DNA of 64,000 bases. It comes from an uncultured Eudoraea sp. (GTDB taxonomy: Bacteria > Bacteroidota > Bacteroidia > Flavobacteriales > Flavobacteriaceae). This document shows positions 28,188 through 36,812 of the stretch, in pieces (the stretch's first letter is position 1; each line of letters opens with the position of its first letter). Position numbers and translations under genes: made by a program. The stretch covers positions 208,116 to 272,115 of the forward strand of contig CAMYIE010000001.1 in the NCBI GenBank assembly GCA_947258405.1. Direction: 5' to 3'. Under the pieces are notes generated by a model that saw nothing but the letters and a program-made list of their open reading frames with translations, was not told where the DNA came from and did no database searches.

Positions 28188-29291
28188 TTACATTACAATA
28201 TCATTAACCCATTTATAGGCTTCTGGTATATCATTATCATCTATTAGCTGCCGTATGTCGATCTCAATACCCCGACTCAGATCAGTTATCGGCACATCGT
28301 TAGGTCCGCCTTCAAATGGGTTTTCTGTATTCTCACCGATGGCCTCCATGGTGTGAAATACCCATGCGATCAAAGCACTGAAAGGAATAGAGAACCACAC
28401 AAAATGTTGACCGATGAAGAGCTGTAGTTTTTGTGTGAAATCAAAATAAGCAGGATTTTGAGTCATGTATTCCACAATTTTTTTTCCAATGACTTCAAAT
28501 CCCTCCATGATACCAAAAGGAAGTAACAATATAAAGATCCAGACAAAGATGTAGTTCAATGTGGCAAATTGGCGGGGATATGGGAAATTTTTTATTCGTT
28601 CACTCTTTCCTTGTAAGCTGTAGAACTCCACTAGGATATTTGCCATTTCCATATGCCTGAAATCTTCTATAAGTCCGCCATCTAACAATTCACGCAAACG
28701 ACCAGACTGCTTGCCCAGTATTTGGGAAGCCCAATTGCCCTTGGCAAAAATCTCCTGGCGCTCATCTTTGGATAGATAAGGGGCGATGGCCTCCTCTAGG
28801 GGTATACTGTCTTCGTAGACCGTGTATTGAGACTCCCTGAATTCTCGATTTGATCGGCCGGTTTTTAAATGCATTTCCCAGGGCTTGTCTTGCCGCATCT
28901 GATAGCGCAAGGCGGTAAGCCAGCCAACATGACGGTGGACTAATTCACGATGGATTAGTTTTAATTCATCGGGTGAAATAGGTTTTTTGGCATGTTCATT
29001 TGTTATAAAATCCTTGACCATTATGGTCCAGGAACGCGAAGCATTAACAATACCGCCCCAGATCTTGCGTGCTTCCCATAAGCGATCATAGGAGGCATTG
29101 TTCTTAAAACTGATTACAAAGGCGACCGCTATACCCAGCACACTCATCGGTAGCCAGGGCACGTGCAACCACTTCATTCTGAGGACGTCGAACATTACAA
29201 CGGGAATAGTTGCAACTATTAAAAAAAGAAAAATATGCCTGCGCGTCCATCTGAGGACACCACGAATAGGAAAGATACGACGGGTATACAT
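28188..29291 (-). CDS. Bestrophin-family ion channel
   Basis: 367 residues. The N-terminal region has two hydrophobic helices and the family blocks FKNNASYDRLWEARKIWGGIVNASRSW and, near the C terminus, IENTENPFEGGPNDVPI-like (GENTENPFEGGPNDVPI). Bacterial bestrophins are pentameric, mostly cation-conducting channels of the inner membrane. Two further helices lie around 225-250 and 290-310. It is a single gene on the minus strand. Confidence 0.93.
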   Translation of the reverse strand: MYTRRIFPIRGVLRWTRRHIFLFLIVATIPVVMFDVLRMKWLHVPWLPMSVLGIAVAFVISFKNNASYDRLWEARKIWGGIVNASRSWTIMVKDFITNEHAKKPISPDELKLIHRELVHRHVGWLTALRYQMRQDKPWEMHLKTGRSNREFRESQYTVYEDSIPLEEAIAPYLSKDERQEIFAKGNWASQILGKQSGRLRELLDGGLIEDFRHMEMANILVEFYSLQGKSERIKNFPYPRQFATLNYIFVWIFILLLPFGIMEGFEVIGKKIVEYMTQNPAYFDFTQKLQLFIGQHFVWFSIPFSALIAWVFHTMEAIGENTENPFEGGPNDVPITDLSRGIEIDIRQLIDDNDIPEAYKWVNDIVM

Positions 29292-29330
29292 GGATCAATT
29301 TTGTTTGTGAGAAAGATACGAAATAGTAGA

Positions 29331-29386
29331 AAGTCAGAAGTCAGAAGTCAGAAGTCAGAAGTCGGAGGTGGGAGGTGGGAAGTCCC
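29331..29386 (+). repeat. Heptanucleotide tandem repeat, 8 units
   Basis: Seven-base units: AAGTCAG four times, then AAGTCGG, AGGTGGG twice and AAGTCCC. The register is kept while the unit drifts. Confidence 0.9.
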
Positions 29387-29520
29387 AACTGGGAAGCTTA
29401 AGGTTGGAGTTTGGAAAACAAATCGTTGTATATTAAGAAATAATGTTTGCCCGCCGCAAACTGCGAGCAAATTGAGGGATGTAGAATTTCAATCAGAGTG
29501 GAGTAATTTAACCCTAACCC

Positions 29521-30726
29521 TTACTGGTAAATCCTCACATAATCGATTTCCATTATGTCTTCCAAGAAGTTTGGAGGGATGTCCCCACCTAGGTTACCAC
29601 CCATAGCGATGTTGAGCAACAGGTAATGAGGATTGTCGTATGGCTTGTCTGAGGTATTGGATAATTCGTAAACCAGCTCACCATCCAAGGTAATTCTCAT
29701 TTTGTTGGCGTCCCATTCAAGGGCATAGATATGAAATTCGCTGGATGCATTACTTATTGTGGTTTCGTCGCCGGCGTTGTAGTATTGTCCTGAGTTGGTA
29801 TCACCCCAATGGAAGTAGGCGATCGAACTTGTTTTATCCCATCCTCTTTGCTCCATAATGTCTATTTCCCCGCAGGCAGGCCAGCCCACACTGCCATACT
29901 GGTCCCCAAAATAGTTACCTATTTCATCAATATTTGCGCCTAACGTCCAAATGGCAGGCCAGGTTCCTCCTTCTCCGGGAAGTTTAGCACGTACTTCTAC
30001 TTTTCCATACTTAAAAGCGAATTTTGAATTTAATCTTGCAGAAGTATAGGATTTAGTAGTACCATTTGATGTATACTCCTCTTTAATTGCCTTTATTTTT
30101 AGTGTACCATCGCTCACATAGGAATTTTCAGCCCTATCCGCATAGTGCTGCAATTCACCATTGGCCCAATTCTCCCCAATGATAGGGATGGTTTGATGGT
30201 GCCATTTAGCGGCATCTGGCCTTCCTTCATATTCAAATTCATCAGAAAAGACAATGCTATTATACCCAGGCTCAGGCTCAGGCTCAGGCTCTGGTTCCTC
30301 TTCAGCAACTGGATCCTCGCCTGGTTCTGCTTTGTATACCGTAATATCCGTGTTTTTGATTGCAGAATCGCCAGTTTCGGAATATGCAATGGCTTCTATG
30401 GTATACTCAAAAGTTCCAACTTTGCTATACGTGTACTGAACAGAACCAGTTGAGCTTTCTACCAATTCCCTATTTTCGAATCGAAATGCATAACGGACGG
30501 CATTTTTCGCAAATGCCGTAACGGTAACAAGTCCGGATCCATCACCATTAGGGTTTTCAACGGAAGCACCAACAATATTGACATTTACGGAAAGACCGGA
30601 AGGGAGAATCTCTGTTTTAGGATCTCCCGTACTACAGGAGAAAATAAAAAGCAACGATATCGTAAACAATTGCAGGAAAGTCATCTTATTGATTCGAAAT
30701 TCTAAATGGTTGTAAACGGTTTTCAT
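29521..30726 (-). CDS. Glycoside hydrolase family 16 lipoprotein (laminarinase/beta-glucanase-like)
   Basis: 401 residues. A lipoprotein signal follows a short lead: MTFLQLFTISLLFIFSC, lipobox FIFSC with Cys31. An internal ATG at 30684 would start directly at the signal and may be the real start. Residues about 45-131 form a PKD-like domain, followed by a Glu-Pro linker (143-153). The GH16 domain has KVEVRAKLPGEGGTWPAIW and the catalytic motif GEIDIMEQRG with Glu287, Asp289 and Glu292. It probably cleaves beta-1,3-glucans such as laminarin on the outer membrane. It is not in a visible polysaccharide utilisation locus: no SusC/D is nearby. Confidence 0.93.
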   Translation of the reverse strand: MKTVYNHLEFRINKMTFLQLFTISLLFIFSCSTGDPKTEILPSGLSVNVNIVGASVENPNGDGSGLVTVTAFAKNAVRYAFRFENRELVESSTGSVQYTYSKVGTFEYTIEAIAYSETGDSAIKNTDITVYKAEPGEDPVAEEEPEPEPEPEPGYNSIVFSDEFEYEGRPDAAKWHHQTIPIIGENWANGELQHYADRAENSYVSDGTLKIKAIKEEYTSNGTTKSYTSARLNSKFAFKYGKVEVRAKLPGEGGTWPAIWTLGANIDEIGNYFGDQYGSVGWPACGEIDIMEQRGWDKTSSIAYFHWGDTNSGQYYNAGDETTISNASSEFHIYALEWDANKMRITLDGELVYELSNTSDKPYDNPHYLLLNIAMGGNLGGDIPPNFLEDIMEIDYVRIYQ

Positions 30727-30823
30727 AGCAGACCCATTTGAACAATTAAAGAGTTTTTTGTTACTGACAGTCTGAATTTAAGTTCTTCTTGCTCTGGGCT
30801 CGTTGTGATAATCCCGGGCCTTA

Positions 30824-30857
30824 AAGATAAACTATCAAAATATGCGAAGATAAACTA
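30824..30857. promoter_or_regulatory. Pair of 11-base direct repeats upstream of the GH16 gene
   Basis: AAGATAAACTA occurs at 30824-30834 and 30847-30857, centre to centre 23 bases, about 100 bases before the GH16 start. On the coding strand this reads TAGTTTATCTT twice. Confidence 0.35.
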
Positions 30858-30969
30858 CAAAACTCACTTTGCTTTCTTAATCACAAAATTGTTTTAATTA
30901 TCCGATAGTATGGTTATACTGGCGATGAGATGCATATTAAGGGGGATAAAAATCAGTGAAGCCGTAGGA

Positions 30970-31650
30970 TCAGATGGCATTTTGGATCAGGTCGATGAGA
31001 TACCTGTCTTTATCCAAAAAAATCAGGGTTATACCAATCATATCGTAAAATCCATGGGTGAGCATAGCCAAAACCAGGTTTTTGCGATTCCGATAAAAGA
31101 TTACTGAGAAAACAAAACCGATCAAACCCGTAGTGATCACACCGGATAATCCCTGATATAAATGGGCCATACCAAAAAGCGCTGAGATCAGGAGGGCAGA
31201 TATCAACCATGTGCGATCAGTATCACCCATAATCTCTGCCAGCCGTTTCATAAAGAAACCCCGATATAAAAACTCTTCACCAAATGCCGCTACTACCCAC
31301 ATAAAAACTATGAAGATTAAATAGCTAACCAAATTTCCTCTTATTCCATCTAGAGCGCTGAGGTCGATCGTTCCAAAATATTGCTCAATAACAGGCTGAA
31401 CCAGAAAGTCGATAACCAGAAAAACAGCCACGGCAAGAATTATAGCCCTAAAAATTGTTTTTGCCCAATTGAATTTTTCAATACCGAATTCAGACCATTT
31501 AAATCTACTGGCCCAAAAAGCGATCAATGCTGCCAGCATGCCAAAAATATAACCCAACCCCCCTGTAAAGTAAGTTAGCAGGGAACTGATAAGGATGATA
31601 AGAATAACAACGATGGGGTTAAGGAAAAAGGCATGGATTTTGGTTCGCAT
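30970..31650 (-). CDS. CPBP family intramembrane protease (CAAX protease-like)
   Basis: 226 residues with six to eight hydrophobic helices. The CPBP (Abi/Rce1-type) motifs are present: FGEEFLYRGFF (Glu125, Glu126, Arg130), FGMAHLYQG (His163) and THGFYDMIG (His199). These are the metal-binding and catalytic positions of glutamate intramembrane proteases. The substrate is unknown. It is monocistronic as far as can be seen. Confidence 0.9.
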   Translation of the reverse strand: MRTKIHAFFLNPIVVILIILISSLLTYFTGGLGYIFGMLAALIAFWASRFKWSEFGIEKFNWAKTIFRAIILAVAVFLVIDFLVQPVIEQYFGTIDLSALDGIRGNLVSYLIFIVFMWVVAAFGEEFLYRGFFMKRLAEIMGDTDRTWLISALLISALFGMAHLYQGLSGVITTGLIGFVFSVIFYRNRKNLVLAMLTHGFYDMIGITLIFLDKDRYLIDLIQNAI

Positions 31651-31803
31651 TATATTTGATTTGTTTATATGTATCTGAGCTGATGAAAATGTTACGCCTG
31701 TTATAAGAGAAGATCAGTAACTTTTTATAAGACCTGGCTGTTGTATGAAACATATATCTGTCTTGTTTCGAATAGCTATCTTTTACCGGAAAATAACAAG
31801 TGT

Positions 31804-32937
31804 ATGAGTTTTACCGAAAATCCTGTCTATGTCTTAAGTGTATTATGTATTCTGGTCGTATTTTCTGTTTATACGGCTAAAACGCGGCTTGGCAAGAAAC
31901 TCGGGGCTGCTCTTTTGGTGATCCTTTTCACAGCGGTGGTAGCCAACATCGGCCTAATTCCATCAGCTTCCAATTCCATAGCGTTGTACGATGGGATCTT
32001 CACCTATATTGCACCGTTATCCATTTTTTATCTCTTGTTGGGGGTAAATCTCAATTCAATTAAGAAAGCCGGGGCACCTATGATCATTACTTTTCTCATT
32101 GGTTCGGTTGCCACCACTTTGGGTGTATTAGGCGCCTGGGTTTTATTATCTCCCAAAAGTGTACTGGGAGAACAGGGCAAGGTCATTGCAGGCATGCTTA
32201 CAGGGACTTATACCGGCGGCAGTGTAAATTTTAATGCAATTGCGCTCGCCTACGATTTTCAGGAACAAGGTATACTCTATGCCGGGACCATTGCAGTAGA
32301 TAATGTGGTTACTACGCTGTGGATCATTGTTACGCTTTCAATGCCGGTGATTTTAAGAAGCTTCTGGAGCGATAAAAAAGTAAAAACAGCAACTGTGGAA
32401 ATGGAAGGAGAGGACCGTGAACTAATGGACTTTAGATCCTTTATGTGGTTCGCCTTTTTGGGTATTTTTTCATATTACATTTCAGAATTACTCGCAAGCG
32501 TAGTACCACAGATACCCTCTATTCTCACCCTTTCCACACTAGGCATTCTATTGGCCCAATTCCGTTTTGTCCGCCATTTACGAGGAGGTCATTTTCTTGG
32601 GCTGTATATGGTCTACCTCTTCCTTGCCGTTATTGGTGCTTATTGTGAAGTTAGTTCGGTGATCGAGCTCAAAGAGATAGGGATCACATTGCTGTGGTTT
32701 GCCACCCTTGCCGTAGTTATTCACGGGATTTTGCTAGTAGTGATCGGAGCCATGTTTTATCGCGATTGGGAAATGCTTGCCATTGTAAGTCAGGCCAACA
32801 TAGGAGGTGGTACTACCGCCATAGCCCTTGCAGAAACCTTTAATAGAAAGGAATTGATTTTGCCCGCCATACTTGTAGGTACATTGGGTAATGCCTTAGG
32901 GACTTACCTTGGGTTTATGGTAGTAGCCTTGCTTTAG
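31804..32937 (+). CDS. DUF819 family membrane protein
   Basis: 377 residues from the ATG at 31804; the upstream ATG at 31741 adds 21 residues that do not look like family sequence. Ten or so hydrophobic helices. Diagnostic segments are GTYTGGSVNFNAIALAY, IAVDNVVTTLWI and SQANIGGGTTAIALAETF. The internal similarity of the two Gly/Thr-rich loops resembles that of the CitMHS/YjcL-type carriers to which DUF819 belongs. The substrate is unknown. Confidence 0.85.
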   Translation: MSFTENPVYVLSVLCILVVFSVYTAKTRLGKKLGAALLVILFTAVVANIGLIPSASNSIALYDGIFTYIAPLSIFYLLLGVNLNSIKKAGAPMIITFLIGSVATTLGVLGAWVLLSPKSVLGEQGKVIAGMLTGTYTGGSVNFNAIALAYDFQEQGILYAGTIAVDNVVTTLWIIVTLSMPVILRSFWSDKKVKTATVEMEGEDRELMDFRSFMWFAFLGIFSYYISELLASVVPQIPSILTLSTLGILLAQFRFVRHLRGGHFLGLYMVYLFLAVIGAYCEVSSVIELKEIGITLLWFATLAVVIHGILLVVIGAMFYRDWEMLAIVSQANIGGGTTAIALAETFNRKELILPAILVGTLGNALGTYLGFMVVALL

Positions 32938-33517
32938 TTTTAAAAGCATCCTGTTGCCAAGCCATCAATTCTAGTTTGCAGCTTTACACAAATGCCTACT
33001 GCAACTGACGAAACCTTATTCCCAAAATCCAATCAATAATCAATAAGACTAGATTGCTTCCTCGCTGCTCTCGGAAGCGGCCTGGTTACGGTCTGCAGTT
33101 GCAGACTTCAGTTTACAGTGATCTGCCTACTGCCACTGCCAACTCTTCACTTTTCATTCTTCACTTTTCACTCAACCATTAATAATCAGCAATCAATAAT
33201 CAGTATTTAATTATCTATAATTATGGGAGTCCTGATTGTCACTTAACCGGAATCGTTGTAATTTAGGAGGAATGCAGGTGGTCACTGGTGTAGGAATAAT
33301 AATATAGATCGCCCTTTTTCAATGCCAAATAATCTTCCAGGAATAAGAACTACAAAGTCAGTTAATGATAAGATGGCCGCAACAATCGGTTTGTCTTCCT
33401 TTAACCCAGAGCAAACCAAACTTTTCATTTTGGCAAATTACCACCTTATCATATTAATTTGGTGCCGAAATAGATATTATGCAACTTTTCAAGGCACAAT
33501 ATTCAAGTGAATACTTT
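32938..33517. other. Gene-free gap with repeat mosaics
   Basis: No convincing gene; a 62-codon frame at 33322-33510 has no family features. It contains the 31-base hairpin repeat at 33052-33082, TTCACTT-type heptamers near 33144-33173 and AATCAAT-type runs near 33031-33050. The promoter of the DUF481 gene should lie near the end. Confidence 0.6.
33052..33082. repeat. 31-base interspersed hairpin repeat, copy 1
   Basis: It has arms GCTTCC and GGAAGC around TCGCTGCTCTC. A second copy at 34450-34480 differs at one base only. Confidence 0.8.
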
Positions 33518-34276
33518 ATGAATAGACTTTGGTATTATTTCTTATTAGTTCCATTCTGCCTTTCGGCTCAGATCGATGAAAGTGATACACTTAATATAAA
33601 AGCGAACCTAAGCTTAACCGGTTTTTGGCAAGGAGGAAACGTAGAAACCCTGATTTTCAGGGCGAGTTCGGCAGTGAGTTTTAAGCCGTGGAAAAAAGGG
33701 GTATTTAAAACACAGAATTCCTACGTCTACCAGGAGTTTGGCAAGGAAAAAGCAGATGAAGACATATTGAGTCTCAACTTTCTTTATATCAATCCAGAAA
33801 GACGGATATACCCCTTATTTCTGGGTTTTATAAGTACTAATTTCAGAAGGAAGATCGATGTGCGCTATCTGGCAGGGGCTGGAGTTAGTTTTCAAGTACT
33901 TAAAAAGAAAGAAAATTGGCTTAAGTTTTCGATCTCTACCGAGTATGAGGGTACCAGCTTTAGTGATAACAACTTTAACTTTTCACAGTACGATGGGTCC
34001 CAAAACATAAACACGTTTCGCGCCACACTATGGGTAAACGGGAAGTATCATTTGATTAAAGACAAGTTAATCTTGGGTCACGAAAGCTATTTTCAACCCT
34101 CCCTTCAATACGGCAACAATTATCGCTGGCGATCAGATATTTCATTGGAACTTCCTGTATGGAGGTTTTTAAACCTCAGAGTTAATTACCTGAATACCTT
34201 CGAAAGTGTTGTAATAGAAGGCCAAAAACAAGGAGATCAATTTCTGACCTTTGGATTTACCTTTAAAAGCTATTGA
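33518..34276 (+). CDS. DUF481-like outer-membrane beta-barrel protein
   Basis: 252 residues from the ATG at 33518, chosen because it begins a Sec signal peptide (MNRLWYYFLLVPFCLSAQ); the upstream ATG at 33479 adds an unlikely lead. The mature part is alternating beta-strand sequence with LSLTGFWQGGNVETLIFRAS and FKTQNSYVYQEF, the shape of DUF481 (YdiY-like) barrels. It ends in an aromatic strand (FLTFGFTFKSY), as expected for an outer-membrane barrel. The ligand is unknown. Confidence 0.75.
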   Translation: MNRLWYYFLLVPFCLSAQIDESDTLNIKANLSLTGFWQGGNVETLIFRASSAVSFKPWKKGVFKTQNSYVYQEFGKEKADEDILSLNFLYINPERRIYPLFLGFISTNFRRKIDVRYLAGAGVSFQVLKKKENWLKFSISTEYEGTSFSDNNFNFSQYDGSQNINTFRATLWVNGKYHLIKDKLILGHESYFQPSLQYGNNYRWRSDISLELPVWRFLNLRVNYLNTFESVVIEGQKQGDQFLTFGFTFKSY

Positions 34277-34396
34277 ACAGATATTGTACGATTTGAGCTT
34301 GAAAAGGATCGCTTAAAGTAACAGTATTCATTAAAAACAGGCGTTAAACGCGACTCTTGAGCAATTTCTAATCAACAATCAATAATTAGTAATTAA

Positions 34397-34428
34397 CCCG
34401 CCTAAGCTAAAGCTTTGGACGGGCAGGC
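34397..34428. repeat. Interspersed palindromic repeat
   Basis: Nested arms CCCGCC/GGACGGG and AAGCT/AGCTT form a compact hairpin. It lies next to the second 31-base hairpin repeat. Confidence 0.5.
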
Positions 34429-34449
34429 AATCAACAATTAATTGGCCTG

Positions 34450-34480
34450 GATTGCTTCCTCGCTGCACTCGGAAGCGGCC
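34450..34480. repeat. 31-base interspersed hairpin repeat, copy 2
   Basis: 30 of 31 bases equal the copy at 33052-33082; the difference is in the loop (CTGCA versus CTGCT). Confidence 0.8.
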
Positions 34481-34492
34481 TTGGGAGTAGCT

Positions 34493-34615
34493 TACAAAGA
34501 AAACCGGCAAATGCGATGCATTTGCTATGGTTTTTTGTTCGTTCCAAAGCCCAAGTATACTTGGCTTCTCCACAAACAAAAAACCGATCGCTTTTAGCGA
34601 CCGGTTTTCTTTGTA
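34493..34615. repeat. Large imperfect inverted repeat made of two terminator hairpins
   Basis: The outer arms are perfect: TACAAAGAAAACCGG at 34493-34507 and its complement at 34601-34615. The inner arms are GGTTTTTTGTT at 34529-34539 and AACAAAAAACC at 34575-34585. The centre is the perfect palindrome CCAAGTATACTTGG (34551-34564). Between outer and inner arm on each side sits a different hairpin, each followed by a T tract pointing to the centre. Confidence 0.8.
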
Positions 34616-34698
34616 GCGGGGACTGGACTCGAACCAGCGAAACCGATCGCTTTTAGCGACCGGTTTTCTTTGTAGCGGGGACTGGACTCGAACCAGCG
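34581..34698. repeat. Exact 59-base tandem duplication of tRNA 3' end plus terminator
   Basis: 34581-34639 and 34640-34698 are identical. Each contains, on the minus strand, the 26-base 3' end of tRNA-fMet (T arm, acceptor strand, discriminator A) followed by a hairpin CCGGTCGC/GCGATCGG. Confidence 0.9.
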
Positions 34699-34722
34699 TC
34701 CGCCTGAGGCGGATATGAGCCC
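34673..34722 (-). pseudogene. Broken tRNA-fMet copy, 3' part
   Basis: Minus strand: GGGCTCATA (anticodon loop part), then the palindrome TCCGCCTCAGGCGGA at 34699-34713 instead of the 3' anticodon-stem strand and variable loop, then an intact T arm and acceptor 3' strand. The D arm and 5' acceptor strand are missing, so it cannot fold as a tRNA. Confidence 0.8.
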
Positions 34723-34725
34723 ATC

Positions 34726-34986
34726 TTACAAATAATTTGGTAGGATTTTGTTTCGAATCCATTCTCTTCCCTTCCCTGATTTCAGGTTTTTCTCTCTTTT
34801 TAGTGCTTCGGAACGAGTTTGAAAAACCTCTACGTGGATTACAATCCAGGGTCTAAACGATCTGGTCTAACTTTTTGTGCTCTTAGAGTTATGACTTTCA
34901 AACCTATCGATAAGATCAGAGGTAACACCGCAATAAATCTTGTTACTAGCAGGGGAAAAAAGCACGTAAACCAGATGTTCATTCAT
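34726..34986 (-). pseudogene. GIY-YIG endonuclease family protein, interrupted by one TAG
   Basis: Starting from ATG at 34986 the frame gives an almost complete GIY-YIG domain: HLVYVLFSPASNKIYCGVTS, DLIDRFESHN, then a TAG at 34867-34869, then TRSFRPWIVIHVEVFQTRSE, ALKREKNLKSGKGREWIRNK and a stop at 34726. Motif positions of the family are kept: VYVL, KIYCG, the Arg of DRF and the Glu of RSEALKRE. The TAG stands where related proteins have a Trp (TGG) before the FRPW block, so a single G-to-A change is enough. It starts just after the tRNA terminator and ends four bases before a tRNA fragment. Without readthrough it makes only a 39-residue piece lacking the second half of the domain. Confidence 0.85.
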
Positions 34987-34991
34987 ATAAA

Positions 34992-35023
34992 CAAAAAAAC
35001 CGATTACTGCTGTAATCGGTTTT
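34992..35023 (-). terminator. Intrinsic terminator of tRNA-fMet
   Basis: Minus strand: a 12-base-pair stem AAAACCGATTAC/GTAATCGGTTTT with a four-base loop, followed by further T residues. It starts six bases after the tRNA 3' end. Confidence 0.88.
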
Positions 35024-35028
35024 CAGTG

Positions 35029-35101
<73 letters not shown>

Positions 35102-35141
35102 ATATATACTTTCAATATTTCAATTTTCTTACTTTCAATCC

Positions 35142-35203
35142 CGAACCAGCGTCCGCCTTAGGCGGATATGAGCCCGACGAGCTACCTACTGCTCTACCCC
35201 GCG
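35142..35203 (-). pseudogene. Broken tRNA-fMet copy, 5' part
   Basis: Minus strand: intact 5' acceptor strand, D arm and the first half of the anticodon arm (to GGGCTCATA), then the palindrome TCCGCCTAAGGCGGA at 35152-35166, then CGCTGGTTCG where the T arm begins and similarity ends. The 3' acceptor strand is missing. Confidence 0.8.
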
Positions 35204-35391
35204 ATGTGTATTTTGAAAAATTAATTCAATGATCACGGCCTCGTCCTCCATAACAGCTTCCGATAACCATCGCAATTTTCGCTGCGCAGGAGGGCAAATA
35301 TACGACGGTTTTTTAGTTTTATCAACCTGTAAATTCAATTTGTTAAAACCTTAGGCGTTCTAAGGTATAAATTCCATAACTTCGATCCGGT

Positions 35392-36771
35392 ATGCAGGCA
35401 TTTAATAAAGTCCTCTCTTCATTGATCCCTTATGCCGAATGGGCGATGCTTTTCTTTGTGATCTGTGGAGGATTATATCTGGTTTTTTCCTCTCGTTTCT
35501 TACCCTACCGATACTTTCGCCACGCGATCGGTATCACTGCAGGTAAATACGACGATCCGGATGACCCCGGAGAGGTTAGCCATCTGCAAGCATTATCTTC
35601 TGCGGTGGCGGCAACCGTAGGTCTTGGAAATATATCAGGAGTTGCCATCGCCATTTATATGGGTGGACCAGGGGTGATCTTTTGGATCTGGGTTACGGCA
35701 ATTGTGGGTATGTGCATAAAATTTTATTCCTGTAGTCTTGCCATTATGTATAGGGAAACAGATGACAGAGGGATTCCTCAGGGAGGTCCGATGTACTATA
35801 TCACCCAGGGTATGGGCAAGCGGGCCAAACCGCTGGCAGTGTTCTTTTGCATAGCCGGCCTGGTAGGATTTCTTGGGGTGTTTACTGCCAACCAATTTAC
35901 CCAAACCTTTATGAATGTGGTAAACCCCGACCAGTCTATAGCCTTGCTTGGTGAAACGAATTGGAAATGGATCGTTGGGATTTGCCTTGCCATTATTACG
36001 TCATTAGTGATTTTTGGCGGACTAAAGAAGATCGCAAAAGTAGCTACGGCGATAGTGCCTTTTATGGTAGTTTTATATTTCCTGGCTGTTGCGGTTGTTA
36101 TGATTACTAATGCTGGGCAGATATTACCATCCCTACAGTTGATCGTTACCGAGGCTTTTAATTTTGATACCATGGTAAAAGGCGGTTTTTGGGGTCTTGT
36201 AATACTCGGAGTTCGCCGGGCCGTATTTTCCAACGAAGCAGGTTTGGGCAGTGCACCGATGTACCATGGTCAGTCTAAAACAAAGGAACCTATTCAGGAA
36301 GGCCTTGTGTCTATGTTGGGACCTTTCCTCGATACTATAGTGGTCTGTACACTAACGGCCGTAGTGATCATACTAAGCGGCGCCTACCTTGAAGCCGAAG
36401 GCAATGGGATCCTTATGACCTTGATCGCTTTTGAGAAATCATTATTTGGAGTAGGGGATATATTGCTGATGCTTATCGTTTCAGCTTTTGCCCTGTCAAC
36501 CCTGTTTACCTACTCGTATTACGGAGTAAAGTGCCTTAGCTTTCTAACCAACCCGAAGATCGGTAAATGGTTCAATGTGTATTTTGTGGCTACCATTATC
36601 TTCGCTGCAGTTGCAACAGTAGATCTGGTGATCAACCTAATAGATCTGGCGTACGCACTAATGTGTATTCCAAATATGATCGCTGTGCTGTATTTATCTC
36701 CGAAAGTAAATAAGGCGATGAAGCTTTATCGAGAGAAACGAAAAAGTCTGTTGTTATCTAAAGATTTATAA
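35392..36771 (+). CDS. Alanine/glycine:cation symporter (AGCS family)
   Basis: 459 residues with about ten hydrophobic helices. Family signatures are VAATVGLGNISGVAIAIYMGG, MGGPGVIFWIWVTAIVGM and VRRAVFSNEAGLGSAPMYHG, the last being the AGCS hallmark. It imports alanine or glycine with sodium ions across the inner membrane. The ATG at 35392 is the first in frame. It is separated from era by 41 bases that contain the era promoter box. Confidence 0.93.
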   Translation: MQAFNKVLSSLIPYAEWAMLFFVICGGLYLVFSSRFLPYRYFRHAIGITAGKYDDPDDPGEVSHLQALSSAVAATVGLGNISGVAIAIYMGGPGVIFWIWVTAIVGMCIKFYSCSLAIMYRETDDRGIPQGGPMYYITQGMGKRAKPLAVFFCIAGLVGFLGVFTANQFTQTFMNVVNPDQSIALLGETNWKWIVGICLAIITSLVIFGGLKKIAKVATAIVPFMVVLYFLAVAVVMITNAGQILPSLQLIVTEAFNFDTMVKGGFWGLVILGVRRAVFSNEAGLGSAPMYHGQSKTKEPIQEGLVSMLGPFLDTIVVCTLTAVVIILSGAYLEAEGNGILMTLIAFEKSLFGVGDILLMLIVSAFALSTLFTYSYYGVKCLSFLTNPKIGKWFNVYFVATIIFAAVATVDLVINLIDLAYALMCIPNMIAVLYLSPKVNKAMKLYREKRKSLLLSKDL

Positions 36772-36800
36772 TAGGGTCTTAATACGCCATCTCAGAATTG

Positions 36801-36808
36801 TATCTTTG
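36801..36808 (+). promoter_or_regulatory. Bacteroidota -7 promoter element of era
   Basis: TATCTTTG lies four bases before the ATG at 36813, which supports that start over an upstream TTG inside the box. Confidence 0.5.
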
Positions 36809-36812
36809 TCCC

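Noticed and set aside
29235..29606. 123-codon plus-strand frame covering the heptamer array
   Set aside because: It runs through the repeat and the antisense of bestrophin and GH16 ends.
33322..33510. 62-codon frame before the DUF481 gene
   Set aside because: No signal, domain or composition typical of protein, and it overlaps the next gene.
34379..34762. 127-codon open frame on the minus strand
   Set aside because: It reads through tRNA fragments, terminators and interspersed repeats (RVQSPLQRK-type translation); the sequence is explained by RNA genes.
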